DNA of 64,000 bases from Bombilactobacillus mellis (lineage in GTDB: Bacteria > Bacillota > Bacilli > Lactobacillales > Lactobacillaceae): positions 248,001 to 312,000 of the forward strand of contig NZ_KQ033878.1 of the NCBI RefSeq assembly GCF_000967245.1, in the 5' to 3' direction. Each line of letters starts with the position of its first letter. Positions within the stretch are counted from its first letter, which is position 1. A program made the position numbers and the translations under genes. This document shows positions 9,292 to 19,079 of this stretch, piece after piece. Below the pieces are notes generated by a model. It did no database searches. It was not told where the DNA came from and saw nothing but the letters and a program-made list of their open reading frames with translations.

Positions 9292-10647
9292 ATGAAAGTT
9301 GTTAAATTTGGTGGTAGTTCCCTAGCCAATGGGGAACAGTTTCAAAAAGTTATTAATATTATTCGCAATGATCCTACACGCAAAGTAATAGTTACTTCGG
9401 CACCCGGTAAAAGGTTTCAAGATGATATCAAAGTTACCGATTTGCTGATTAAATATGCACAAAGTACTTTAAAACAAATAGATTGTACAGAAGTCATAGA
9501 TCAGATTTGGGATCGTTACCAAATAATTGCCAATTATTTTCAAATTTCCCAAGATCTGCTACAGCCGTTATATCAAGAATTAATTAATCTTCCTAACCAT
9601 TCATATAAGGATTCTGATTTTCTACTGGCGGCTTTTAAAGCTCATGGTGAAAAGATTAATGCCCAATTATTAGCACTGATTTTACAACAGCAGCAAGTTC
9701 CTGCACAATTTCTTGATCCTGCCACAGCTGGATTTATGGTCAGTGACAATGCCAATGATGCTCGGGTTTTGTCAGAAACTTATCAGAATTTATCAAAATG
9801 GCGTCAAACTCCCCAATTATTAATTGTTCCCGGATTTTACGGAATAACTAAAGCCGGTGATATTGCCACATTCTCTCGTGGCGGCTCCGATATTAGCGGC
9901 GCTATTTGGGCACGGGGATTGCAAGCTGAATTATACGAGAATTTCACTGATGTTAATGCCATTTATGCTGCTGATCCGCGGATTGTTCCGCAACCACACC
10001 CTATTAAAATCATGACCTATCGGGAATTAAGAGAATTGTCCTATGCTGGTTTTTCTGTGTTTCATGATGAAGCTTTACTACCGGCTATTGAAGGCCAGAT
10101 TCTTATTAATGTCAAAAATACTAATCATCCGGATCTTCCGGGTACGATGATTGTGCCCGAAAAAAATTTTCAGCCCCAAGGTATTGTTACTGGGGTTGCT
10201 AGTTCTAATCATTTTGCAGCCTTATATTTACATCGTTATCTGTTAAACAAAGAAGTTGGTTTTACCCTTAAACTTCTGCAAGTATTTTATAAATTTAATA
10301 TTTCCTATGAACATATGCCTTCAGGAATTGATGATCTTACGGTAATTTTTGATAAACGTCAGTTTACAGAAAGTATTCGTCAACAAATGTGCCAAGAAAT
10401 TCAAAAAGTCTTACAGCCTGATAAACTGGAATGGATTGATGATTATGCCATTATCATGGTAGTGGGTGAAGGGATGCGTAATAAAATTGGCGTCATGAAA
10501 AATATTACAGTTCCTCTGGCCAATAAACACATTGCAATTCACATGATTAATCAAGGTGCTTCTCGAATTTCCATCATGCTGGGAACTAAAAAAGCTGACG
10601 CCACAGCGGCTGTGGCACAAATTTATCAGCAATTTTTTGACGAATAG
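9292..10647 (+). CDS. lysC: Aspartate kinase
   Basis: It phosphorylates aspartate, the first step toward lysine/DAP and the other aspartate-family amino acids. The 451-residue protein begins with the kinase motif KVVKFGGSSLANG and has SRGGSDISGA (about residue 200), which contacts ATP and aspartate. The C-terminal third should hold the paired ACT domains used for feedback inhibition. I place the start at 9292, where an AAAGG site lies 8 nt upstream. An ATG at 9274 is in frame but has no ribosome site and would add MMKGSN. It is divergent from the riboswitch operon. Confidence 0.92.
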   Translation: MKVVKFGGSSLANGEQFQKVINIIRNDPTRKVIVTSAPGKRFQDDIKVTDLLIKYAQSTLKQIDCTEVIDQIWDRYQIIANYFQISQDLLQPLYQELINLPNHSYKDSDFLLAAFKAHGEKINAQLLALILQQQQVPAQFLDPATAGFMVSDNANDARVLSETYQNLSKWRQTPQLLIVPGFYGITKAGDIATFSRGGSDISGAIWARGLQAELYENFTDVNAIYAADPRIVPQPHPIKIMTYRELRELSYAGFSVFHDEALLPAIEGQILINVKNTNHPDLPGTMIVPEKNFQPQGIVTGVASSNHFAALYLHRYLLNKEVGFTLKLLQVFYKFNISYEHMPSGIDDLTVIFDKRQFTESIRQQMCQEIQKVLQPDKLEWIDDYAIIMVVGEGMRNKIGVMKNITVPLANKHIAIHMINQGASRISIMLGTKKADATAAVAQIYQQFFDE

Positions 10648-10664
10648 TTAAAGGAGTAATTTTT

Positions 10665-11642
10665 ATGGTACAGTTACAGAAAGTACATGGTTCACAAAAT
10701 CAATTTTTTTTACTCGATCAAACGCAATTACAACAACCACTTTCTGAAAAAGAATTGGTTAACCTTGCTCAACAACTAACTAATCCAAAAATTGGGCCTT
10801 TAGGAGGAGCTGACGGTTTATTAGTAGTCAGTACCTCACAGCACCCACAAGTATTAGGACGAATGCGGGTGCTTAACGCTGATGGTTCTTGGGCCTCAAT
10901 GTGCGGTAACGGTCTGCGTACTGTCGGCCGCTATCTTGCCGATAAATACCAACAGAAGACTTTTAAAGTGGAAACAGCACAAGCTGATCTGCAAGTCAGT
11001 TGTCAACCAGACTGGGCCCCCAATGTCAAAGCCATTAGTGTGGAAATTAGTCCGGTAAGTTTTGCGGCTCAAGATTTGCCCTTTGAAAATTTAGGAACAG
11101 AAAAATTGTTTAATCAAACCGTTTCTGTATTAGATTCTGATTTGAAATTTACGGCTGTAGCTGTGCCGAATCCTCATCTGATTAGTTTAGTATCTCCGGC
11201 TATTTTAAAAAGTAAGCTTTTAGAACAATTAGGTACCAAGTTAAATCAGCCCAATCCTTATTTCCCAGATGGCGTCAATGTGAGCTTTGCTCAAGTTATT
11301 GATTCTTCCCATCTTTTTGTTAAAACTTTTGAGCGGGGTGTCGGTTTTACTAATGCCTGCGGTACTGGCATGTCGGCAGCCAGTTTGGTTTTTGCTTTAA
11401 CTCAACCGTCAGAACAAGTACTGGAAAAATTAATCACAGTTTCTAACCCTGGCGGCTTTGTTCAAACCAGAGTCCATAAAGTGGCCCAAGGCTATTGGAT
11501 TGAGCTTATAGGTAATGCCACCATAACTCACTATCTTCAAACAACAGAATTGCAGTTACATCAAGCCCATCCAGATTTTTCAAAGTGGCAAGCAGTTGCA
11601 ACTCCAGAAGATGCAGCTTATCAAGAATTTATCGCGCGGTAA
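10665..11642 (+). CDS. dapF: Diaminopimelate epimerase
   Basis: It interconverts LL- and meso-DAP, providing the peptidoglycan cross-linking residue and the LysA substrate. The 325-residue protein carries the two catalytic cysteines of the family: C80 in MCGNGLRT and C232 in NACGTGMSAA. It is longer than the 270-280 residues typical of proteobacterial DapF, as is common in lactobacilli. It follows lysC by 17 nt with a good AAAGGAG site, so the pair is probably co-transcribed. Confidence 0.93.
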   Translation: MVQLQKVHGSQNQFFLLDQTQLQQPLSEKELVNLAQQLTNPKIGPLGGADGLLVVSTSQHPQVLGRMRVLNADGSWASMCGNGLRTVGRYLADKYQQKTFKVETAQADLQVSCQPDWAPNVKAISVEISPVSFAAQDLPFENLGTEKLFNQTVSVLDSDLKFTAVAVPNPHLISLVSPAILKSKLLEQLGTKLNQPNPYFPDGVNVSFAQVIDSSHLFVKTFERGVGFTNACGTGMSAASLVFALTQPSEQVLEKLITVSNPGGFVQTRVHKVAQGYWIELIGNATITHYLQTTELQLHQAHPDFSKWQAVATPEDAAYQEFIAR

Positions 11643-11848
11643 ACAGTAGCACTTATAAAAGCAGTAAACCCACTTTATCCGGTAAACTAGTAACATTATA
11701 GACACAAAACCTAGTCCAAATATAAGTAATGAATACTTTCACTGAAAAATTTATTTTCCTAAAAACTTTGATTATCTTTTTTAAGAACAATTAAGATTTG
11801 TTTTCAGTCCTGAACTTGGGATATTTAAGAGTTAGGTTCTTATTAATA

Positions 11849-11877
11849 TTGGTGTCCCATAATATTTTTATTATAAT
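11849..11877 (+). promoter_or_regulatory. Promoter of pepX
   Basis: TTGGTG (11849-11854) and a perfect TATAAT (11872-11877) are separated by 17 nt. They lie 29 nt before the pepX start, which has a strong AAGGAGG ribosome site. Confidence 0.65.
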
Positions 11878-11906
11878 AATTAATAACTAACTTTAAGGAG
11901 GCGGCA

Positions 11907-14321
11907 ATGAAATTAAATCAGTTTGCAATTCAACCCACATCATTTCAACAAGAATTTACTGAATTACAGCGCATTAACTTTATTCAGGCTGACTTTTTAA
12001 ATCAAAAACCGGCGCCAGCTTTACAATGGCTTTTACAAAAAAGTTTTCCTGAATTAACTACTTCTCAAGACCAACTACACCAGCTCTCCACTTTAATGGC
12101 CACTAGTAAACAAAATGCTTTAGGATACTTGCAACAAGGACAAGTAACAGCGACAGCATTTTATAACATCTTTTGGCAACTGCTCGGTTTTGAAGCAGGG
12201 CAAGATTTTTCCTTGGATGATCCTTTAGCCTTAGGTTCTCAAGTACACTATCCTATCTTCTCGCAGTCAAATCTTGACACTAAAGATCTTATTCACGGCT
12301 GGTATCAACTGCTGATCACTCACACTGTTCACGGACAAACTTTTTTAGACGAATTAGCTAATCGTGGCTATTTTCAAAAAATGATCCAAGATCCGCATAC
12401 ACCGCGGCCTTTAATTTTTAATGGTAAGGCTCAACCTGTTTATGATACTAGTAAATTAATCCATGAAGTAGTGTATGTAGAATCCAGTTTGGATAGTGAT
12501 CATGATGGTCAAAGAGATTTATTAAAAACTGAAATCATTCGTCCCCAGGAATCAAATCAACAACCAGTTCCGGCACTCTATACGGCCTCACCTTATAATC
12601 AAGGTACTAATGATAAGGATGGGGAAGCACTGACGCATAATGTCAATGTTTTATTACAAGCTAAAAGCCCTAGTCCTAATACTGTTCACTCTGCACCGGT
12701 AAAAGAGGCTCAGATTCCTCAGCCGCGAAGTATCAAGGGAAATAGCCCAAAAGCTAGCGCCAGCATGGGTAATTATTTCAGCTATAGTTTAAATGATTAT
12801 TTTTTAGCGCGCGGCTTTGCCGTTGTCTATGCCGCTGGAATTGGTACGAAAGATTCCCAAGGTTTTCGAACTTGCGGTGATAACCAAGAAACTGCCTCCA
12901 CCACGGCTATTATTGAATGGTTAGCCGGTCAGCGAACAGCTTTCAGTGATCAGACACAGCAGCTTAGTATCACAGCGTCGTGGTGCAATCACCAAATTGC
13001 CATGACTGGCCGTTCTTATTTAGGAACCTTAGCGATTGCAGCTGCCACAACCGGTGTTGCCGGATTAAAAACGATCATTGCTGAAGCTGCCATTTCCAGC
13101 TGGTATGATTATTATCGCGAGAACGGTCTCGTAGTCGCGCCCCAGGGTTTTCCCGGAGAAGATGCGGATGTTTTAGCAATGGAAACTTTTTCTCGTAAAA
13201 AGCAAGCCGGTGATTATCACAAAATTGCATCGACCTGGCAGCAGCATTTACAAAAAATAGCTCAGGACCAAGATCGTTCTACCGGCAATTATAATGATTT
13301 TTGGGAACAGCGAAATTATCGGCATCATTTACAAAAAATCAAGGCTGATATTTTCTTAGTTCATGGACTTAATGATTGGAACGTTAAACCGAAAAACGCT
13401 TATAAATTCTGGCAAGCTTTGCAGAAACTTCCGGTAATTTCCAAACTCATATTACATCAAGGCCCTCATATTTATATTAATAATTTCCGGTCGTTGGATT
13501 TTACCGATATTATTAATTTATGGTTAACACACGAATTATATGATATAGATAATCAGGCTCAAAAAATTCTCCCTAAGGTTATTATTCAAGATAATGCCAC
13601 TGCAGAAACTTGGAAAACGCAAAATACTTGGGGAGACGCTCATAATCAGTCACAAGTATTTTATTTCAACGAGAACTCCTTACAAAAAAAGCCGGCGCCG
13701 CAAGATTTGGCACCACAAAGCTACTGTGATTACCTACCCGCCGATAAATTTAACTATTATACGAAAAATTTAAACCAATGGCAGCAAGATTTAACTCAAA
13801 GTAATTCCGATTTAGCCACAACTCGTTTACTTTTTAAAGCCGCACCGCAACAAAAGCCTTTAATTATTGATGGTCGGCCAAAAGTTAAGTTGCGAATTGC
13901 CAGTGATCACCCTTACGGACTATTAAGTTGTCGTTTAATTGATTATGGGTTCTTCCGTCGCTTAGAAAAATTGCCGCAAGTGCTAGAAAATCAAGCATTT
14001 GATTTAAGCTGGCATTATCAAAAGGAAAATTTGCGCGAATACCAATTAGCTACAGATCCGACCAGCTTTCAGCTGATTTCTTTAGCACATCTTAATTTTC
14101 AAAATCGCACTGGTTTAACTCAAGTAACAACCGTTGTTCCGGGTAAATTCTATGATCTAACATTATTATTGCAGCCTACACACTATCAATTGTTGCCAGG
14201 TCATCAATTAGGATTAATTATTTATGCTACTGATATGGAAATGACCATTCGGGGCAACCAGAATATTAGTTACCAATTAGATTGTGCTCACTCAAAATTT
14301 CTAGTTCCGCTAATGAGTTAG
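11907..14321 (+). CDS. pepX: Xaa-Pro dipeptidyl-peptidase
   Basis: This cytosolic serine peptidase removes X-Pro dipeptides from proline-rich peptides during peptide utilisation. The protein has 804 residues, close to the 760-800 of other lactic acid bacteria. The catalytic triad is readable: S370 in GRSYLGT, D490 in LNDWNVKP and H521 in GPHIYI. It has an N-terminal helical PepX_N domain, a central alpha/beta hydrolase domain and a C-terminal jelly-roll domain (from about 560). It stands alone with its own promoter and terminator. Confidence 0.95.
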   Translation: MKLNQFAIQPTSFQQEFTELQRINFIQADFLNQKPAPALQWLLQKSFPELTTSQDQLHQLSTLMATSKQNALGYLQQGQVTATAFYNIFWQLLGFEAGQDFSLDDPLALGSQVHYPIFSQSNLDTKDLIHGWYQLLITHTVHGQTFLDELANRGYFQKMIQDPHTPRPLIFNGKAQPVYDTSKLIHEVVYVESSLDSDHDGQRDLLKTEIIRPQESNQQPVPALYTASPYNQGTNDKDGEALTHNVNVLLQAKSPSPNTVHSAPVKEAQIPQPRSIKGNSPKASASMGNYFSYSLNDYFLARGFAVVYAAGIGTKDSQGFRTCGDNQETASTTAIIEWLAGQRTAFSDQTQQLSITASWCNHQIAMTGRSYLGTLAIAAATTGVAGLKTIIAEAAISSWYDYYRENGLVVAPQGFPGEDADVLAMETFSRKKQAGDYHKIASTWQQHLQKIAQDQDRSTGNYNDFWEQRNYRHHLQKIKADIFLVHGLNDWNVKPKNAYKFWQALQKLPVISKLILHQGPHIYINNFRSLDFTDIINLWLTHELYDIDNQAQKILPKVIIQDNATAETWKTQNTWGDAHNQSQVFYFNENSLQKKPAPQDLAPQSYCDYLPADKFNYYTKNLNQWQQDLTQSNSDLATTRLLFKAAPQQKPLIIDGRPKVKLRIASDHPYGLLSCRLIDYGFFRRLEKLPQVLENQAFDLSWHYQKENLREYQLATDPTSFQLISLAHLNFQNRTGLTQVTTVVPGKFYDLTLLLQPTHYQLLPGHQLGLIIYATDMEMTIRGNQNISYQLDCAHSKFLVPLMS

Positions 14322-14344
14322 ATTATTTTGAATCTAGTTTTAGT

Positions 14345-14380
14345 AAAAAAGGATTGAGAAATAGTCTCAATCCCTTTTTT
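14345..14380 (+). terminator. Intrinsic terminator after pepX (bidirectional)
   Basis: A 9-bp stem GGATTGAGA / TCTCAATCC (14351-14359 and 14365-14373) is flanked by six As upstream and a T-run downstream. It can serve pepX and, on the other strand, the permease gene ending at 14448. Confidence 0.8.
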
Positions 14381-14447
14381 GATATTATAAAATTTTTTAT
14401 CTTTTCACTTCATAAATGCTCAATGTCCTTAGGACAGTAAACAAAAA

Positions 14448-15887
14448 TCAAACTCCATTATTCTTATTTAAATAAGAATGGCGTAAACCATAGAAAAAGT
14501 AAACTAATAAACCAAATAAGAACCAGCCACCCGCATATAATTTAGCAGCTTTACTTAAGCCATTAAAAACAATCAGAGAACCTAAAAAGCCCAAAAAAGG
14601 TAAAACCGGATATAAAGGCATCTTAAAGCCATCATTTACGATATCTTTACCTTCACGTCTTCGTAAGCCATAAATTCCTAAAGAAACAAACATAAAAGCA
14701 ATTAAAGTTCCTGCAGAAATTAATTGTGACAATTCATCGAAAGGAAAAATTGATCCCACAATGATAGCAACAATGGTAATAACAACTAAAGCATGATTAG
14801 GTAAATTCTTATCATTAACTTGTCCCAACCATTTAGGTAAAAGGCCATCACGTCCAAAAGAATATATTAATCGAGAACCGGCTAACATCATTCCAATTAA
14901 GGCCGTAAACATCCCAATAACCGCAATGGCTTGAACAACCGAAGCAACAATGCCATGACCACTTTGTCTTAAGGCCCAGCCAACCGGTTCCGCATTATGA
15001 GCATATTCAGTATATTTAAACATTCCCACTAAAACTAAGGCAACAGCAACAAACAAGACCACCGCAATTAATAAGGAGCCTAAGATGCCTCGCGGCATAG
15101 TTTTTTGCGGTTCAACTGCTTCGGCTGAATTAGCAGCAATTGAATCAAAACCAATATAGGCTAGAAAAATCATAGAAACCCCGGCATAAATACCTTGCCA
15201 ACCACCAAAAGCACTGCCATCAGGGTTTAGATGATATTTAGGAATAAACGGGACATAATTTTGTAAGCGGATGGCTGTAGCACCAACGATAATAAAAAGA
15301 ATGATCGCTAAAACTTTAGCCACAACCAAAATATTTTCTACCCGGGCAGCCTCAGTAACACCACGTGAAAGTAAAAGCGCCACTAAAAGTATAACAATTG
15401 CAGAGACTAAATCAATAACTCCACCATTATTACCCAGAGGATTAGCTAAAGAATTAGGTAATTTTAAACCTAGGGGAGCAATTAAACCACGAAAATTAGC
15501 CGATAATCCTGATCCAACAAATGCTACCGCAATAAAATATTCAGCCAATAAAGCCCAACCGGCAACCCAACCAAAAAATTCTCCAAAAATAACATTAATC
15601 CAAGAATAAGCAGAACCAGCAAAGGGCATGGCTGAAGCCATCTCTGCATAGGCAAAGGCAACTAATCCGGCCACCACTGCCGCTCCAAGAAACGATAAAA
15701 TAACTGCCGGGCCAGCATGTTCTGCCGCCACGGCTCCCGGTAAAGTAAAAATCGTTGTGGAAACAATGGTTCCTACCCCTAAAGATAAGAAATCTCTAAC
15801 TCTTAAGGTGCGGACCAAATGAGCATCTTTAACTTCGTAAACGCTAGGATCTTCTTTTCGCAGCATCCGCTTTAATAATGTAGTCAA
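14448..15887 (-). CDS. APC-superfamily amino acid permease (cationic amino acid transporter-like)
   Basis: This 479-residue membrane protein has about 12 hydrophobic segments and the APC start region SLGVGTIVSTTIFTLPG. The region resembles the CAT/YfnA group of amino acid permeases, including FAYAEMASAMPFAGSAYSW. Substrate cannot be read from the sequence. The start is TTG at 15887, preceded by AGGGGG, because an in-frame stop lies just upstream. A start at the ATG of MLRKED, seven codons later, is possible. It is not linked to a riboswitch despite the nearby lysine genes. Confidence 0.85.
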   Translation of the reverse strand: MTTLLKRMLRKEDPSVYEVKDAHLVRTLRVRDFLSLGVGTIVSTTIFTLPGAVAAEHAGPAVILSFLGAAVVAGLVAFAYAEMASAMPFAGSAYSWINVIFGEFFGWVAGWALLAEYFIAVAFVGSGLSANFRGLIAPLGLKLPNSLANPLGNNGGVIDLVSAIVILLVALLLSRGVTEAARVENILVVAKVLAIILFIIVGATAIRLQNYVPFIPKYHLNPDGSAFGGWQGIYAGVSMIFLAYIGFDSIAANSAEAVEPQKTMPRGILGSLLIAVVLFVAVALVLVGMFKYTEYAHNAEPVGWALRQSGHGIVASVVQAIAVIGMFTALIGMMLAGSRLIYSFGRDGLLPKWLGQVNDKNLPNHALVVITIVAIIVGSIFPFDELSQLISAGTLIAFMFVSLGIYGLRRREGKDIVNDGFKMPLYPVLPFLGFLGSLIVFNGLSKAAKLYAGGWFLFGLLVYFFYGLRHSYLNKNNGV

Positions 15888-15935
15888 ACTGCTGTACCCC
15901 CTGTTTCATAATATCTAGATGAGAAATTGATTAAT

Positions 15936-15964
15936 ATTCTCTAACAAAAACTAGTATTTGTCAA
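15936..15964 (-). promoter_or_regulatory. Possible promoter of the APC permease
   Basis: The minus strand has a perfect TTGACA (15964-15959) with a weak -10 GAGAAT (15941-15936) after 17 nt. Confidence 0.4.
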
Positions 15965-16061
15965 TCTTTTCTGAATACTTTATCAAAGGTTGCTGCATAA
16001 AACAATATCATTACTAGAAATTACAATATCCAGACAATTATGCTTATTCTGAGGGAGCTTT

Positions 16062-16550
16062 TTAGTCACTATTTAAATCTTTTTTCATTACAATATCGGT
16101 CGGCACAAACCCTAATTTTTGATAAACATGTTGTGCCCGATAATTTTGTCCAAAAACATGTAATCCCAAACTTTGATAGCCCAATTTTTGAGCCACTTGA
16201 AAAACCAACTCTAGTCCTTTTTGACCGTAACCTTGATTTTGGTAATCCGGCAAAATAGAATAATCATAAATAAATAAATATGGTTGTTGTGGACGATCAC
16301 TATCAATGACCTCGGCCAACCAAACATAACCATATAAATCTTGGGCTGCAGAGCATAAAACATAAAAATAATTGTGATAAGTATTTAAGCCGTCAGGCAA
16401 TAACATCTGAAATTCTTCTGCTGCCTGTTGGCGAGCACTGGCAGCAGGCCAAGAATGATTGGCAATTTTTTGGTGAGCATATTCATTAATCTGCGAATTC
16501 ATAAATTGTGGAAACTGGGCTGCTGTCATTTTTTGCAGTTGTAATTGCAT
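16062..16550 (-). CDS. GNAT-family N-acetyltransferase
   Basis: The 162-residue protein has the acetyl-CoA loop of GNAT enzymes in QNQGYGQKGLELVFQ (about 115-129) and the C-terminal strand-turn HVFGQNYRAQHVYQKLGFVPTDIVM. Its acceptor substrate cannot be told from the sequence. The start at 16550 has an AGGAAAG site 6 nt upstream. It is monocistronic or follows no close neighbour on the minus strand. Confidence 0.8.
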   Translation of the reverse strand: MQLQLQKMTAAQFPQFMNSQINEYAHQKIANHSWPAASARQQAAEEFQMLLPDGLNTYHNYFYVLCSAAQDLYGYVWLAEVIDSDRPQQPYLFIYDYSILPDYQNQGYGQKGLELVFQVAQKLGYQSLGLHVFGQNYRAQHVYQKLGFVPTDIVMKKDLNSD

Positions 16551-16641
16551 AAGCTTTCCTACTTTCTTCTGTATTTAGGAACTAGTAATTTATAATAAAT
16601 AAGGTTATGATTATTTTATCAAATAAAGAGGTTAGGACATA

Positions 16642-17574
16642 ATGAGTCAAAAAGTAAGTATTATTGTACCCTGTCATAATGAGGAAGAAACGGTTGAACT
16701 TTTTTATCAAGCAATTCAGAAGACTTTTGCCCAACTGCCTAACTATCAACCCTCCATCTTATTTATTAATGATGGTTCCAATGATCAAACTCTTAAAAAA
16801 TTACGTCAACTCAATCAGCGCACAGAAGTTGATAATCATTTTCTTTCTTTTTCGCGACAATTCGGTAAAGAAGCCGGAATCTACGCGGGCTTAAAAAATG
16901 TCGATGGTGATTTAGTCACGATTATGGATGCCGATTTACAAGATCCACCCCAAATGCTTGTCGAAATGATACATCTTTTAGAAACCACCGATTATGACTG
17001 TATTGGTACTGCCCGCACGGATCGGAGCGGTGAACCTAAATTACGCTCATTTTTTTCTAACCTATTCTATAAAATTATTAACCGAATTTCCGACACTCAA
17101 ATCGTCCCGGGCGCGCGTGATTTTCGGTTGATGCGGCGTGATATGGTTAATGCTATTTTAGAAATGAGCGAATACAACCGATTTTCCAAGGGTATTTTTT
17201 CTTGGGTAGGTTTTAAAACTAAATATTTACCTTATAAAAATGTGGAACGGGTGGCCGGTCAGACTAGTTGGAATTTCTGGAGTTTATTTAAATACTCGAT
17301 TGAAGGAATCACGGATTTTTCCACAGTTCCTTTGATCATCGCTGTTTGGTTAGGATTACTGGTTATGTTTATTGCTTTTGCCGGTTTAATTTTTATTGTA
17401 GTGCGGTCTTTAATCTATGGCAATCCTACTAAAGGCTGGTCGTCGACCATTTCCATTATTTTATTTTTGGGCGGGATGCAGCTGTTCTTTTTAGGTATTA
17501 TCGGCAACTATATTGGAAAAATTTTTCTTGAAGTTAAAAAGCGGCCTATTTACATTATTAAAGAGCGAAAATAA
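16642..17574 (+). CDS. GT2 membrane glycosyltransferase (GtrB/CsbB/DPM1 type)
   Basis: The 310-residue protein has an N-terminal GT-A domain (about 4-165) with PCHNEEETV, INDGSNDQT and the metal site MDADLQDPP. The acceptor region reads GARDFRLM. Two transmembrane helices follow at about 230-255 and 270-295. Such enzymes load a sugar from a nucleotide donor onto undecaprenyl phosphate for wall or teichoic acid decoration. The exact sugar is unknown. A strong AGGTTAGGA site precedes the start. Confidence 0.88.
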   Translation: MSQKVSIIVPCHNEEETVELFYQAIQKTFAQLPNYQPSILFINDGSNDQTLKKLRQLNQRTEVDNHFLSFSRQFGKEAGIYAGLKNVDGDLVTIMDADLQDPPQMLVEMIHLLETTDYDCIGTARTDRSGEPKLRSFFSNLFYKIINRISDTQIVPGARDFRLMRRDMVNAILEMSEYNRFSKGIFSWVGFKTKYLPYKNVERVAGQTSWNFWSLFKYSIEGITDFSTVPLIIAVWLGLLVMFIAFAGLIFIVVRSLIYGNPTKGWSSTISIILFLGGMQLFFLGIIGNYIGKIFLEVKKRPIYIIKERK

Positions 17575-17612
17575 AAATGAAGCTGAAACAATTATCCAGC
17601 TTCATTTTTTAT
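17573..17612 (+). terminator. Bidirectional terminator between the GT2 gene and pgi
   Basis: A 13-bp stem AAAAATGAAGCTG / CAGCTTCATTTTT (17573-17585 and 17597-17609) begins within the GT2 stop codon. It has T-runs on both strands and separates the convergent genes. Confidence 0.85.
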
Positions 17613-17625
17613 TTTAATCTAAATT

Positions 17626-18966
17626 TTATAATCTTTTGTTCAATTCTTGACCTAATTCTTCATAGCCTGGACGTCCTAATAAGGCAAACATATTCTTTTT
17701 ATAGGCTTCAACACCGGGTTGATTAAAAGGATTGATTCCATTCAGATAGCCGGAAATAGCAACCGCAATTTCAAAAAAGTAAATTAAATATCCCAAAGAA
17801 TAAGCGTCTTGTTGCGGAATACGTACTGTCATTACAGGAACACCCCCATCAGTATGGGCCAATACGACTCCTTCATAAGCCCGCTTATTGACATAATCTA
17901 AAGATTTGCCTTCTAAATACTGTAAACCATCTAAATTATCAGCCGCTGTAGGAATTTGCAGGTCATGACGAGGATGATCAATCATAATCACCGTTTCTAA
18001 CAGATTCCGGCGACCTTCTTGAATATATTGGCCCAAAGAGTGTAAATCCGTGGAAAAATTAGCAGAAGCCGGGAAAATACCCTTTTGATCTTTTCCTTCA
18101 GACTCGCCCATTAACTGCTTCCACCATTCACCAAAGTACTGCAAATTAGGCTCATAATTCTCTAATAACTCTGTCGTATAACCTTTGCGATATAAAATGT
18201 TGCGTAAAGCTGCATATTGATAAGCCTCATTTTGTTCCAAGTCAGCTTTACTATAAGCACTGCGTGCATCGGCGGCCCCTTGCATTAATTGATCAATATT
18301 AATTCCGGCAACAGCAATGGGTAATAAACCGACCGCAGACAAAACTGAAAAACGACCGCCAATATCATCGGGAACAACAAATTCTTCGTAACCTTCCGCA
18401 TCAGCTTCTGTCTTTAAAGCTCCTTGAGCTCGATCAGTTGTAGCAAAAATTCGCTCTTTGGCTTGTTGTTCACCATATTTGGCAATCAATTTAGCCTTTA
18501 AAACTCGAAAAGCAATAGAAGGCTCAGTAGTTGTTCCTGATTTGGAAATAACATTAATACTGAAATCACGCTCCCCAATAACTTCCAATAGATCAGCCAA
18601 ATAATTAGGACTGATAGAATTACCGCAAAAATAAATTTCCGGTACCGAACGCTCATTATGAATGTTATAAAAACTGCTGCTTAAAAAATCAATTGCAGCT
18701 CGAGCTCCGAGATAAGAGCCGCCAATACCAATTCCGATAAAAACTTCTGAATTAGCTTGAATTGTTTGAGCCGCTTTTTTAATGCGGGTAAATTCCTTTT
18801 TATCATATGCAACTGGTAAATCAATAAATCCGCGAAAATCGCGACCAGCACCAGTTCCTTGCCGGAGTTCTTGATCCGCTGCCGTAACCAGCGGCTGCAT
18901 TTCTTGCAATTCATTTTCATGAACAAACTTTCCCAGTTTTGATGCATCAAATTTAATGTGTGCCAT
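17626..18966 (-). CDS. pgi: Glucose-6-phosphate isomerase
   Basis: It interconverts glucose 6-phosphate and fructose 6-phosphate. The 446-residue protein shows the SIS folds and the motifs [20 protein letters not shown] and the C-terminal family signature around [13 protein letters not shown] use the ATG at 18966 ([11 protein letters not shown]), which has GAGGAGG 7 nt upstream. An in-frame ATG at 18996 would add ten residues without a ribosome site. Confidence 0.95.
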   Translation of the reverse strand: MAHIKFDASKLGKFVHENELQEMQPLVTAADQELRQGTGAGRDFRGFIDLPVAYDKKEFTRIKKAAQTIQANSEVFIGIGIGGSYLGARAAIDFLSSSFYNIHNERSVPEIYFCGNSISPNYLADLLEVIGERDFSINVISKSGTTTEPSIAFRVLKAKLIAKYGEQQAKERIFATTDRAQGALKTEADAEGYEEFVVPDDIGGRFSVLSAVGLLPIAVAGINIDQLMQGAADARSAYSKADLEQNEAYQYAALRNILYRKGYTTELLENYEPNLQYFGEWWKQLMGESEGKDQKGIFPASANFSTDLHSLGQYIQEGRRNLLETVIMIDHPRHDLQIPTAADNLDGLQYLEGKSLDYVNKRAYEGVVLAHTDGGVPVMTVRIPQQDAYSLGYLIYFFEIAVAISGYLNGINPFNQPGVEAYKKNMFALLGRPGYEELGQELNKRL

Positions 18967-19079
18967 AGTTGCCTCCTCAGATATTAATTCCACCATTTTA
19001 TTTTATCCTACCCTTTTATAAATTGTTAGTCTTATTTCCGAAATTTCCAGAAGCCATCCTTTCATTAACAAACCTTTTT

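Noticed and set aside
11643-11848. Possible regulatory RNA before pepX
   Set aside because: I could not find a convincing aptamer or terminator. Only the promoter close to pepX is supported.
15271-15609. 112-codon open frame on the plus strand
   Set aside because: It is antisense to the APC permease gene, has Thr/Lys/Pro-rich composition typical of antisense shadows, and lacks a ribosome site.
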